From NCBI GenBank assembly GCA_022578605.1, contig MU394163.1:18011-82010 (forward strand): a stretch of 64,000 nucleotides of DNA, written 5' to 3'. Source of the stretch: Camillea tinctor. Taxonomy: Eukaryota; Ascomycota; Sordariomycetes; Xylariales; Xylariaceae. The notes below the pieces were generated by a model. It was given only the letters and a program-made list of their open reading frames with translations, did not search any database and was not told where the DNA came from. A program made the translations under genes and the position numbers. Below, in pieces: positions 23,917-35,639 of the stretch (position 1 is the stretch's first letter; every line of letters starts with the position of its first letter).

Positions 23917-26900
23917 ATGTCCACGTTCTGCTCTCTTTGTGGGGTGTTGATTGATATGTGGAGGGGCGGCGACCAGTCTGAACGTCCAGATTCTTCAGAA
24001 ACTCTTAGTTGGCTCTCGGAGGTTCGAGCAAGTAAGTACCTACCTGCTAAGCTCAACTTGGCACGCAACTAAGTCAGGAAATGTATTGGCTCAAGCTAAC
24101 CTCTCTCTCTTTCCTTTTCCCCTTCTCTTCCCTTCTACTTAGTCCGAACCACCCACTTCATTGACAATCCTGTGGTGACGGGCGTCGGGTGGCTCAACTT
24201 CCACGGTGATATCATCGCCCCTTATGAGGATTCACGCCATTATGCAGACCCCGACCTGGGCCAGGACCCGGATCACTATTTTGGCCGCTATCGACTAGGC
24301 TATACGAGCTACACCTATCCGGACTATTGGTGTTATGTTGTTCACGATGCCTGCTGGGAGCTCCTGAGAGATCGCATCGAGCTAGGCCGTGAGGTCTCGG
24401 CTAGGACTCTAGCGCGGCATCTATTTGCGCTCTTGTACAACACACCTGCTGACGACGAAGGTGTCTTTGCGCCCGGACACAACTATGGCCATGCTGCCAA
24501 GTTCCGCGACACATCTACATCCCACGGCTACTTCACGCGTGTCAACGCCTCCGACTACTCCTTTATCACGGGTGATCCCAGAGAGGAATTCCAGTTCGAT
24601 GATGAAGTCCTGCGAGACGAGGTCCCGTCCCCGGTGGGGGCGGGAGCCTTGGAGGCTCTTGCACCCCTTGGGAAGTATAGTGGCTCGGACGTCTTCTGCA
24701 CACTGCCAAACGAGATAACGATGCTCATTATTACCTCTCTACCATCTGCTGACGTATGCAGGCTACGCCTCGCATCCCGGTATATAGCGGACGTCTCATC
24801 GCCTAGCATCCTTTCTCAGCATTTTTGGTCTAGTCGTTTTGACGTAGACTCCGAGATGGGCTTTGTCTTTGCCGGGCCGTTTTGCCCACGACCTGCGGAG
24901 CCCGTCGATTGGCGGATGTTGTATCTCAAGGCTAAGGCTGCCCTGAGATCCGATCTGTTTCCCGGCCTCAGGAACCGCCGTCGGATTTGGCTGGTGTTTC
25001 AGGAGCTTGCCAGGATGATAGACCTCCGCTTGGCTAACGAGGAGCACATAACTAAGTCTCCATACACTGAAAAAAGCATAACTGTGCCGGTAGGTGCCAG
25101 CTTGAGCTCTTCAGCGTGTGCAGATGTGTCATTCTATCCTAGGGATCCGGAGGATACATTAGGTCTCACTGGGCCTGCTAGATGCCCACTGCTGCTTAGC
25201 TGCCGGCTCTTTGAAAAACAGAGCCTCCTTTGGCCCCAGCAAAGTGAAGTGGACTCGCTGAAACTGGGTGTATCGTTTATTCGGGTCAATAGGAGACGTT
25301 ATATCTGCGGACTTCGTTATCTGTCGCCTGACAGTATGGTCGAATATTCGCGAGCTGGGTATATAAACCCACAAGAGGAGCACCAAATCTCTCTGCTTGG
25401 CTACGACAATCTGGAGCACCTAAACGTCGTGATGGCTAACGCGGGGCTCGTCGGGATGCTCTTCCACATGAAAAGCCAAGAGAAATCATTTTCATATGCA
25501 GTAGGCAATACTGAAACGAACCAACTGGAGGGTGGCATTGGGAAATTGACCCCTAAGGAAGGGACAGCATGTGTTGGTTTTATAATTGGTCTCGATGTAG
25601 GTGTTGTAGCGTTTCTTGCCATATGTCAATAGATTGCTAACGGAAGCCAGGCCTGTAAAGTAATTTCAATTACCCTGGTTGAAATGCCACTCCATACACC
25701 CGTCGTGGATGCAACGGATTGCGATTGGTTCCTAGATTATAAGAACCTAGACCAAGAGCCAGTACAATTATGGAATCCGGTTATGCCAGAAACTTCTCAC
25801 CCTGTCGTGTGGCAAAATGCCCATTTCTCAACGCAACATTTCGATCTCTGCCTCAATATGGATTTTGGAGGACCTAGAGGACGTCTTCTGCGGTCTTTGA
25901 CTTGCATTAACTTTCTTATGGGTGGCTTCCCGGCGGTCTTCCTTGGTATGTCTTTTAACTATGAAGACGGCACTGAACGTTTCTATGGACGAAAGAGATA
26001 CCGTGAAAACATTGGCAACTTGGCAGGGCAACGAGCAGTCCGGCAATCCTTCCATGTAAATGGACCAAGGGGCGAACTCATAACTAAAATCGAAGCTTCA
26101 TATTCCCATATACATGACACAATCCAGTCAATCACGGTATGCATAACTCCTACTATCTTCTGCCCCCCCCCCCCCTCTTTGAGGTGTTAAAACGTATATG
26201 ACGGATGGTAAACACTTAAGCCATTTACTGAAAGTGAGTGCTAGATTACCACCAACACAGACAGATCACAAAGGTTCCGCCTGTACGGTAAGGATTCTTG
26301 GGGTGATTGCCAGGAAATGGTTACCATCCTGGAGCCTCAGCCTGATGAGGCTTTCATTGCATTATACGTCAAGATCAAGGTTCGTTGCGATACATGCTCG
26401 TCATCTCATGTCTTGAACTAACCAATATTTCCTAAGTCACCGATAGGGTATTTCAAAAGTATATCTGCATGCAGTCTCATCCCCGAGAAACTACTACCGT
26501 CCCCAGACCCTGGGTATTTGGTAAATGATTCCCACAGGGTCCCGATTACCTGCAAAGCGCTGAATTCTGCTGCGGAAATGCTGGCATATCCGCGAGGGTT
26601 CGCCTTTACCGCTTCGGATCTTGCTCATCTGAGTATGGTCCGCGTGTCCGTCTCGAAGGAGGACCAACCCCCTTCATCTACTCACATATCAGGGCTACGG
26701 CTCGAGTTTTCTGATTCGAGGGTCCCCGTTGTTCTAGGGCAATGGGTCGAAGAATTCGGTGGTTTAAGCATATCATCTAGTGATCGCTTGGCTGAGATAA
26801 CAACGTGGCATGATTTCGCTCTCACGAATAAGAAGGTTAAGTTTGGCAAGATCAGAAAGTTGCAATTGAGAACTGCGGGCGGCATCAACAAGGAATTCCT

Positions 26901-27810
26901 TAATCCAATGGTTCAAGGAAATATCTGCTTGAACTACCGAGAAAATCCATACGAAGAGCTTGTAAGTTATCAAGCAGCTAATATACCGAACGTGCTCTAA
27001 TTTATCTATTATTTTAGACCGGCCTCGTATGGGGATATAATCACGAATGGGATCACGTCAGGGCCTTATACGGACCGAAACGCAATAATGGGAGAAGGCT
27101 CCTAATAGAAAGCCAGGTGGGATATCTCAATCCGTCGTGGCTAGTGAGGGAAAGACTCTTCATGTGTGAAGTGCTCGTAGATGGCACGCCGAACCCAGTC
27201 ATATCTATCGAAGTAACGTGCAAAGACTTTGGCAGCGAGCTGTCAGGACTTACGTTGACGTACAAGAATGGAGAGCAGCGGACTCTCGGGACGCGGGGGC
27301 GGTCGATTCAAACCATGCCACTTTCCGAGGGCGAACATCTGGTGCGCATGGATATTGGCGTTAGTCGCGGGAATAGGATTTATCTTATAAGCGTGGGCTC
27401 ACTTTTCTTCTCCCTCCTCTTTTGATTATTTAACATATTCCGCCCCGAAAGCATCGCACATCAACTAATCTGGAAACAAAAATCTGTAGTTCTTCACGGA
27501 CACAGGTCGTCAAATGGACTTTATTAGCGAAAAGCCGGGTCCAACCCAGGGCCGAGACAAAACCTACCACCCTATGTCCATACACTCTCGCTCTGTATTC
27601 ATACTTGACCCGCTCATCACCCGGCCCAGCATCACGACTAACACGGAGGAGTCATTCTTATCCAAGATGCGTTCCCTGAGGGAGTTCCCGGAAGGTGCGA
27701 GAAGGTTTGTCGGATTTTGGGCGGTACCTAGAAGGCGTGATCGCAGTCTCAGGTTCAACATGTTAGGCCCGGTATTTGAAGCTGCTGAAATTGAGGCTAA
27801 ACGGGGGTAA
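23917..27810 (+). CDS. Large fungal F-box protein (about 1136 residues)
   Basis: Seven exons (23917-24031, 24143-25596, 25651-26136, 26245-26379, 26437-26961, 27018-27392, 27490-27810) join without a phase conflict. The N-terminus begins with a CSLCG motif (about 5-9). An F-box-like helix pair (LPNEITMLIITSL, then LRLASRYIADV) lies at about 225-265. The remaining 850 residues are a conserved type of fungal F-box C-terminus of unknown structure, perhaps two related beta-rich units, since YGRKRYRENIG and YGPKRNNG resemble each other. F-box proteins bring substrates to SCF ubiquitin ligases via Skp1; the substrate is unknown. Introns 2 and 3 were inferred because the frame continues after them: intron 2 has GCTAAC before its acceptor, and intron 3 contains a 12-nt C run. 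An automatic caller could split this gene at the stop in intron 2 (25630). The last donor, GTGGGC, is the weakest site. Confidence 0.82.
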
Positions 27811-28513
27811 GTATGGTTAGGTCTATCTTTTTTACGTAAACCCCCTTTCGCCCTCAACTACGTGGCTATGGGTATTAGGTTGGCGGTAGAGAGGTACACG
27901 TAAAATGCCTTATCGGGTTTCGACTATTTCTTTCTCTTGGAATTATCAGGTCTGTAATCAAGCTAGGTACGGATGAAAGCTGTCTATTGAAAACAGGGAT
28001 TGACATATGGCTATGAAATTGGCTGTATGCGGAGCTACCTGCTATTTAGTCGTTACCAGCTCTCGAGAAGTCGGGAACTATGCTGCTTTGAATATAATCA
28101 CCGGTCCGTACATGATTCTGAGAGCTCATTCACGGTTGCAAAGCTCTATCGTTGTTTTCAACCGACGCGTATCTAATAGGTATACACTGTAATCCAGACA
28201 GCAACAAGTGTGTGTGTGAGGTGTATAGGAGAATACAAAATATAAATCCTTGAAAAATAGGCTACTTAAGGATTTCACATAATAGTTGATATATCTCATA
28301 CGTAGTAGGTCATCTACACTGAGCTGAATATGGGCAAGACTATTGATTAATCAAATCCTCTAGTTAATTTGGTCATGAATCACGGCACAGAGACATCTTA
28401 TTTTGCTAGGATGGTGCTTTTAATTTTGCCCTAGGGGTAACTTATTTATGCTTCAATTTCTTCGAAACCCAAAATGCTATAATACCCCCCCCCCCCCCCC
28501 TTTTTTTTTTCTT
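27811..28513. other. Intergenic between convergent genes
   Basis: AT-rich 3' flanks ending in a C/T homopolymer block at 28485-28511 just downstream of the phosphotransferase-like stop codon. No gene is seen. Confidence 0.5.
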
Positions 28514-30556
28514 TCACCAAACTACCGCTCCCCTAACGAACCCCTTAATAACGAGCTCCCGAATATTGCGGCTGAGGCACTTAAGGCGATATCCATTGAG
28601 CTGGCGGTTCTTATCACTCAACATCCCAACAAGATCGTCAAAATCGAAGTCCTCAAGTGGCGAAGCCGACGTCCCGCGTGATACCTTATCCAGCACGCGC
28701 CGTAATGCTGCCGCCCGGCACCGTGGGTCTCGGACAGCATCATCGAGTGTTAGCGCGAGGAGGGATTGCCTCGTTACATTGATTTCTTCCTCCCGTTCTC
28801 TACCTCCTTTCTCCCCATCTTCCGCTTTCATCCTCTTCACGATATCGACGTATTCATTTCTTAGCTCGCGCAGCGTCCACGGGGCGTCTTCGAAGCGATT
28901 GCTTTCCTCATCGTCTTCTTCTGCTCCGGATTTGACTCCCGCTCCTAGTCCCAGTGTCGGACGGCCCGGCCGCCATCGCCATACGTACGGGTTGAAGTCT
29001 CGCGTGAGCCAGCGGGGGAAGGCCTCAGGGCCGAGCGACCGCGGCACAGCGCGGGCACCATCCCAGCCCAGGATGGCGCGCACGGAGAGGTCATCGTCCG
29101 CGAGGATGATATTACGCATACTGAGATCCGGGTGCGCGAGGACGAATTTCTTCGTTCTCTGATCCCTGTTCTCGCTCATTCTCCTGCCGCTGCCATTCCC
29201 ACTACCCACGGCTGACACCGAGGAGGAAGATGAAGATTGAGAGCCCATGTCCCCCGGCTTCTGCACATACCTCACTAGGAGGCGCAAGAGACGATCAACA
29301 CCCTCGCCCGCTTCAGTGACCGGAGGATATGCGTCTAGCATAGCGGTGTACGCGTCACGAGGATCGTCCCAGGGCCCGACACCGCGGTACGCAGGGGTGC
29401 GTTCGCCGCCATCCTCGCCGTCAGCGAACCAGGCATCGATCATGGCCTGGATATCGAGCTCACGCAGGGGCCCCACAGCATCGGGGGTGAGGTTCCCCTC
29501 GCCGTCGAAGACGGGCGCGCCGCCGCGGTCGAACTCGTACCGGCGCAGAGGCAGCACGGTGCGGGCAACGTTCTCGAGGATGCGCGCACGCCGGTCCGCT
29601 AGCGCGGCCTCGTCCCCACCCGCTGCCGCGAGGTCGAACCACACGTCCTCCAGCCGCCGGCCGCGCACGTGCTCCATGATGAGGTAGGGAACGTGGACGT
29701 CGTTGTGTGGCGAGCAGTCGGCATCGACGACCTCGGGTACGGGCACCGACGTCTCGGTCTTGAGCGTGTTTAGGAGTAGAGCTTCAGTGCGCAGTGTCTC
29801 GGCGCACAAGCGGTCCCATGTATCCGGGGTGCCGGCGGCGGGGATCTTGATGATCCAGGTAATAGGTCCTCGGCGGTGGTGCTCATCTCCGTGGAAGCGG
29901 ATAATGTAGAAAACGTGAGCAGAGCCGAAGAAGGCTTCGCTGATTTGCGGTAGGGGGAGGGGCTGAGGCCGTGGTCGATTTTGATGCAGCACTGTTAACC
30001 GCCGCTGCCTCCTCCGCTGCTGTGACTGTAGGATGTCAAGCGCCAGATGTGCAATGGCTTCCGTGTCGATTTGTGAGAGTATACCCGCAAAGTCACGGTG
30101 TTTCCGTTCCGTCTCTAGTTGAATTCGCTGCTGCTGTTCCGCTGTTATGACACCTTTTCCTCCTAGCCCCGTCGTCCAGCGACTACGGTGTTTATGGAAA
30201 TCTACTGGTGCAGCGTGGGCTAGAGCATCTCTAAGACTAGGCAATGGTGGCGATCCGATGTTTCCCTGGACTGGTACCTGTGTGATCTTGGGTAGCGAAA
30301 GCTCAAGATCTTTCAGCGAGGCAAGTCCTCGCTTTATTTTTGCTGTATCTATCCCCCCAACATAATCAAAATGGGCTTGCCAGCTTTTCACACGCCATGA
30401 GAGCCCCAGGATAAACGAGAGGTCAGCGTGGCGATCGCGAGCTACCTTTGTCAGCTCGTTCCGTCGTTCATATCGGACTCTGTCAACATAACCTTTGACT
30501 GGTTGTTCGGTCATATTTTCTTTCTTTGGCAGGTTACGTATGTCGTCCTGACACAA
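28514..30556 (-). CDS. APH/choline-kinase-like phosphotransferase domain protein
   Basis: One uninterrupted frame of 680 codons. If translation starts at the second Met (30514) the protein has 666 residues; that start is as likely as the first. The catalytic loop is LAHPDLSMRNIILADD (about 474-489) with HPD in place of HGD, followed by a GWDGA that supplies the metal-binding Asp. Upstream, IIKIPAAG and a PVPEV strand fit the ATP-binding lobe of the APH superfamily. VPYLIMEHVRGRRLEDVW is the hinge. These proteins are abundant in Pezizomycotina and annotated as phosphotransferase enzyme family; substrates are mostly unknown, and similarity to aminoglycoside kinases does not imply drug resistance. 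Odd points are a Ser/Gly-rich insert (about 440-462) and an acidic insert (about 548-560). The codon use is GC-rich, unlike the AT-rich island to the right. Confidence 0.85.
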   Translation of the reverse strand: MCQDDIRNLPKKENMTEQPVKGYVDRVRYERRNELTKVARDRHADLSFILGLSWRVKSWQAHFDYVGGIDTAKIKRGLASLKDLELSLPKITQVPVQGNIGSPPLPSLRDALAHAAPVDFHKHRSRWTTGLGGKGVITAEQQQRIQLETERKHRDFAGILSQIDTEAIAHLALDILQSQQRRRQRRLTVLHQNRPRPQPLPLPQISEAFFGSAHVFYIIRFHGDEHHRRGPITWIIKIPAAGTPDTWDRLCAETLRTEALLLNTLKTETSVPVPEVVDADCSPHNDVHVPYLIMEHVRGRRLEDVWFDLAAAGGDEAALADRRARILENVARTVLPLRRYEFDRGGAPVFDGEGNLTPDAVGPLRELDIQAMIDAWFADGEDGGERTPAYRGVGPWDDPRDAYTAMLDAYPPVTEAGEGVDRLLRLLVRYVQKPGDMGSQSSSSSSVSAVGSGNGSGRRMSENRDQRTKKFVLAHPDLSMRNIILADDDLSVRAILGWDGARAVPRSLGPEAFPRWLTRDFNPYVWRWRPGRPTLGLGAGVKSGAEEDDEESNRFEDAPWTLRELRNEYVDIVKRMKAEDGEKGGREREEEINVTRQSLLALTLDDAVRDPRCRAAALRRVLDKVSRGTSASPLEDFDFDDLVGMLSDKNRQLNGYRLKCLSRNIRELVIKGFVRGAVVW

Positions 30557-31630
30557 TGCATTATGGACATATCTTAATTTGAAGAAGAATTAGATAGACA
30601 TCGTTAACAGGAAAAGATAATACCGTAGAAACAAAGAAACTCGCTTTTCCATCTCCACGTGGGGCTTTCTAATCTTAAAGTGTGAGATTTTCCGTCTTCG
30701 GATAGTGGGAATGATATGTTTCAGTGTTTTGTAGTAGTTTTTCTATGAATGTTCTAACTGACCTCAGCTAGTGTGAGAACAGGTTTTTCTGTTTCCGTCA
30801 TCTCTGTAAAAGCATGGCAATATGTCTAACGTTTTTAAATAAGTATGTTGCCGCCATTATACTACGCGTACAGCCCAATTCGAGAGCCTAATGGGCCGCT
30901 CCGCCTAGATATAGGTTTGCCACATTCAAGATTTTGGCAAAACCGAACACTAATTTCCAAAGGCAATCAGCTCATATATAGTCCATGACAGGATTCTAGA
31001 GAATTGTGTAATGAACGACGTAGTATCAAAGAAGAACTTGAACGACTTTATTATGCATGATTATTTCTATTTCTAGATAAGCTCGCATTCAGTTGTTGCT
31101 TAAGCAGCTCTGATAGACAAAGAAGATTTCATGACACTATCCTTAGGGCTCTCACTTTAGTGAAATGTATTAAACATGAAGTAGTCTCATAGCTTCTGGA
31201 AACATGTGATGACTGATCATGTATAGTCTCTACCTGGTTTCTACCCTAAAACACAATCTTGACTATTGGGCAATGTTGACTTTGAAACCAATGTTCTCCT
31301 TCGAACAGGGTCCTTCATTCTACCAAGTGTGACGCAGCTTCGGGAGACTACTTGAGGAGCAGTTCGATATTTATTTACTTACTAAAATATGCTTAGTCGT
31401 GTTCTTAAGCGATGAGGCACAAATTATAAATCTGTACGTGGTGCTGGCGTGACGTTACTTAAAGAGAGCTTGATGTTATTCTGTCAAGAACTAAACAATG
31501 AAGCGCATACTCAAGAACCTTAATACTGTCTAAGAGAATGTTTGAGAATAGTTAAAGCACGAGCAAATCAACAAAAGGGTTCTTGGGACTTAATGGAATA
31601 GACAACAAAATCTGACACATCTTTCAAGTA
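30557..31630. other. AT-rich intergenic border of a degraded island
   Basis: No coding frame is seen. The sequence is AT-rich with many short TA-rich words and marks the transition from intact genes to two broken genes. Confidence 0.45.
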
Positions 31631-33290
31631 TCACCTTGTTCCATCTTCCCTCGCCATCTGATCATCCGAAAATCCCTGCTTGACTTCTTTCAGATAGTTT
31701 TCAAACTTGCTCGCCACCTTGATGACATGCTTCAACTGCTTATAGGAGAACTTTTCGCTGTCAAACTGTACCATCTGTCGTGCGGTTGTGATGGCTTTGC
31801 GGATCTGCCCGCCATTCATCTCCTCTTTGACGAGCTCGTCGATATGGTCACCCAGTTCTTCGTAATCGACCTCTGTCTCACCTACATCCCTAAGCCGATT
31901 GAAAAAAATGCGCTAGATCTTACGACGCTGGGGTGTTGTAAGGTTTTCATAGTGAAGAGCCAGCTGGATACGGGACTTGAAAGCTTGGCCAAATGTACCG
32001 ACACGATTGGATGTTAGGATTAGGATGCCATCGTAATATTCAAGGACCCGAAGTAATACTGAAACGAGAGCGTTACGCTGAAGATCTGTGAGGGTCCTTT
32101 CTTCTAGGAACACGTCGGCTTCATCGAGTAGAACAACTAACTACCCGTTAGCTAATGGCTTCTGTGACTTGTTCCTCTGAAGATCCCACCGCGCCCCCAT
32201 ATCTTCCCGAGTAGAAGAACCGACTCTATATACTGTGCTTGTGAGTTTGTACATGAAGTAAGACCAGACAAGATAACCAACCTTTTCAACATCTTCCGGC
32301 CTAGTACCAATGTCACCACATGTTACTCGATAAAGGGGCTTCTCTACTAGTTCCGCAACGCTAAATGAAATTTAAAACTCAATCCTTCAATATGAGTTAA
32401 TTTCTTTTATATGTGTTTACCTTTCTATTGTATATTGGCTGTGTATTTCGCTCTCGTGGGTTACTGGGATAATAAGTACTTGCCTGCTGTAAATGTTTTT
32501 CCCGTTCTAGGTCCACTGCGTTAACTTATCAGTCTCATTCGATGAGAATGGAGCAAAGTTTGAAAACTTACCCATGAAGCAATATGATTAGGCCATTGCC
32601 TTTGCCACTTATCAGATCTGTAGATTTTTCGGCCTTAATCTGATTGGATACAAGTGCTTTCACTAGATGCTTGGTCTCTTCGTCTATAACGAGATTTTCA
32701 AAGGCCCTCTTGTTCCAGTCGACAGGTCGAATCCGATCAACCTCGATATCAACTCATTTTTTCAACTGCATATTATAACCAATCAGTGTTGAAGGGAACA
32801 AGTTCATCCTTCCGTCCTTCGGTGGGTTCTCCTGGATCATTGTATCGGCGTCAAGGTCGAGGAATGCCACGCTAAATGGATCATATGAGTCCTTTGGCTG
32901 CGACCTGATCGGTTCTGGATGTAGTCGCCTGTACGAGGAGAGATCAACCATGAATCTTTGATTCGCCTATTGATTCGTTAGTTTATATTCTGATAAAAAA
33001 CATATGAGCTCACGAACACTGTCAAGGCCGTCCGCATTTCCCCCAGCATGTGAGTACCCTACGAACTGTCGTTCGCGGCAACGCTAGAAGTTGTGGCCCC
33101 TCCTGAGTAGGAGCTCCTTGATATCCTCTTTAGCATACTTTAGTGGGTACAAATCTAAAGTACTGATATCGACTTCGCCCTTGGTATAAGGATAAACAGT
33201 AAACCTGATTGTTTCTTGATTCTTGAGGAAATACCCATTGTAATCCAATTCCAGCCAGTTACTTGCCAGACTTCATAAATATCTTCCTCC
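31631..33290 (-). pseudogene. Broken AAA+ ATPase of the fungal DUF7025-AAA type
   Basis: Read on the minus strand, fragments in order match a fungal AAA ATPase. They are a domain of the DUF7025 type (NWLELDYNGYFL, LYPLKYAKEDIKELL), a linker, Walker A (GPRTGKT, about 32515-32491, just after an intron), Walker B (VVLLDEADVFLEERT, about 32145-32105), the sensor-1 strand (ILILTSNRVGTF) and the C-terminal helical part ending at 31631. Three in-frame stops interrupt it: TAG 33084-33086, TGA 32754-32756 and TAG 31913-31915. Trp is expected at least at the last two, from family patterns such as K-I-W-R, so single G-to-A changes explain them. Introns remain recognisable, so the decay is recent. The N-terminal part left of the AT-rich stretch near 33300-33420 is missing or unrecognisable. 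DUF7025-AAA proteins are common in filamentous fungi with unknown roles. Confidence 0.78.
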
Positions 33291-35639
33291 TCTTTGCTAA
33301 AATAGGTAATAAGGGGTATTTATTAAAGTATAAGCACAATATATATTTGCAGCTATATGTATATAAAAAATAAGTTTTTCTTATTATTTAAGCATAAATA
33401 GTTACTTAATTAAGCAACTTTATAACTTCAATTTAACACTCTTCTACCTATTGTTCCTTAAGGTTAAGTGAGCCTTTATTTACTCTGTGGGAACTGGCAT
33501 TATTGAAGTAAGTGGCAGCATGCAAAGCACTGCTCAGTGGCTGGTCTCCTTTCGTCACGCTGTAGGGTCCGAGGCATTGGGGCCAATTAGTAGCCATAAA
33601 AGCGGAAGAGCGGCTTTTTCATAAGATTTAAATGACTATAAACAAGATCTCGGGATGCCGTTTGACATATTGTCCCAAATCTCGCACGGGCATTGAGGAC
33701 ACTAAGCAATGTCTTGCTCTGTATGTTGCCATTGTGACTCGCTAAGATATGGCTGTCCTTTGACTTTGTGTATAGTTTTCCATGACGTTTGTTGAGTGGG
33801 TGGTTTATATGGTGCCAATTCTGCCCTGTTCTCTAGCTGCCCCCCTAGTTGGGCCTTGAGTACTTTTAGCTCGGCAGTTAATTCTTGGATACGGCCAGAA
33901 ACCCTTTCTTCGTGTAGTGCTGGTGAAGAGCGCCCTTCTTCATAATTAACGTCACTTTATGAATTGACGTATAGTGCTTCACACGGGTCGATGACCTAGT
34001 TATTTGAGGTGATGTATGCCACCCATTGTCACTAATACCACTAGGAACAAGTGTTGACCGTTTCCTAGGTCAGAAGACTTGGGCACGTCTGGTTTGCCGT
34101 ATACGTCTGACTTGTCGTGTATAACCCTAATTCGTTTGAGCTCATCGATTAAAAGAACCTTTTGATCATCCTGATTATGTCTTTCGAATACTTCCATCTA
34201 CAACCCCCAGTTGGTGAGGGGGCTTCCTGGTTATCTTTGACGAATCCAGCTCTGTCTATAAGTTGGCTTTTCGGAGGGGGGGGTTATAGTGAATATTCTC
34301 GAATTTTCGACCTACAAAGAATCGTTCTCTGCCCGGCTGTAACTCGTCCTTAAACTGTAATAGGCCTCTAGATGAAGGTGGAAGAGTCCTAAGGTCCTCT
34401 ATATTAGTTGTGACAAATTGACTTGTCGATAGGAGGAACACCCTTTGGCATTAATATCAAGGTTTCTTGACACGAAAAGGTAAAGGCTGCCGTGGAGCTA
34501 GTGATACGATGATGGCTTGGCTCTCATAGCCTTCCTTGAACACCTATAAATTTTATATGGCGGTTACAAGAGGGGGAAACACAACCAAAGCGTCAAGCAC
34601 CCGGTTTGGGTGGTCATATAAATACCAACTTATACAGTCCTACAGCAGAAATGACGCAGGCATGTCGTTAGTGAAACTCTACATAGTGTATTCTGCAACC
34701 TGGTTGGTGCAGTTGAGGACAAGTAATGTTGCATATCCAGCCTACCTAGGTAGGCAACTAGGCAGAAAGACGTCAAATTGTCTGCAATTCCACAGCTACT
34801 CGGGCCAACCCCTTTTCAACAGTGGCCATGCCAACATCTTCAACAGTGAAAAAATAAAATGGAAAATTTGCGGAAGGGGGAAGATCCTTTAAATGATCTA
34901 GAACTAGATTTTAAGATTTCCAAGGACTATAGCCATTGTGCTATTTTTGGTAAAAATCATGGACTACCAACTTAGATGGGGTGAGCTTCGTTGAGTGTTG
35001 AATTCCATGTCAGGTATTTAACGCCTGCCCGCTAGGCTCTTCGAGCACCGACGCCCACTAAGTCCCCCCTGGCCCCCAAAAGGCTAGGTCAATAAATGTC
35101 CAGACAATAATAGCCTATTCCAAGCTTGTCGTTTCCCAAACATATGACTTTTTCTCCTTAGATACCCATGTCGTACCAGAACACGATTTCCGCCGACAAT
35201 GAGTGTGACACCATCTCTATTCTCTCGGCTGGAGTGGTGATATAAGCCAGGCAATACTGACCTGTAAGTTAGCCATCCCTAAGTTACAAAGTCAAGGATT
35301 CGACTACCATAGCTTGATGAAATATACTCGGCGAGGTTTGGTAAAATATAGAACAGCACCTCAATATCTTGTTATCTATCCCCATATAGAATGTAATTTG
35401 ATTCTCGAGCGGTTTCGGGTTTATCAAAATAGGCTGAGTGATGCTGGTCCCTACTTATTTTCCCGAGAAGTGCTCTTTCTTGCCGATTACCTTTCGCATT
35501 CGCAAACTTTTGAATGCTATCATTTTATGTAACCTCCATTATAGAACCGTAGAAACAGCACGAGAGGCCTTTATCATTGCCGTGGCATAATTCCCGGCGT
35601 CACTCACTTCCGATCCGCGAACAGTGAAGTTCGTAAGCA
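33291..35639. other. Degraded, AT-rich accessory DNA without an intact gene
   Basis: A very AT-rich stretch (33300-33430) is followed by mixed sequence. Minus-strand frames at 34000-34197 and 34256-34441 are protein-like and might be remnants of the missing N-terminal part of the AAA gene, but I cannot match them to a family. A short TACCTAGGTAGG repeat lies at about 34740-34755. No terminal repeats or transposase motifs were recognised. Confidence 0.4.
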
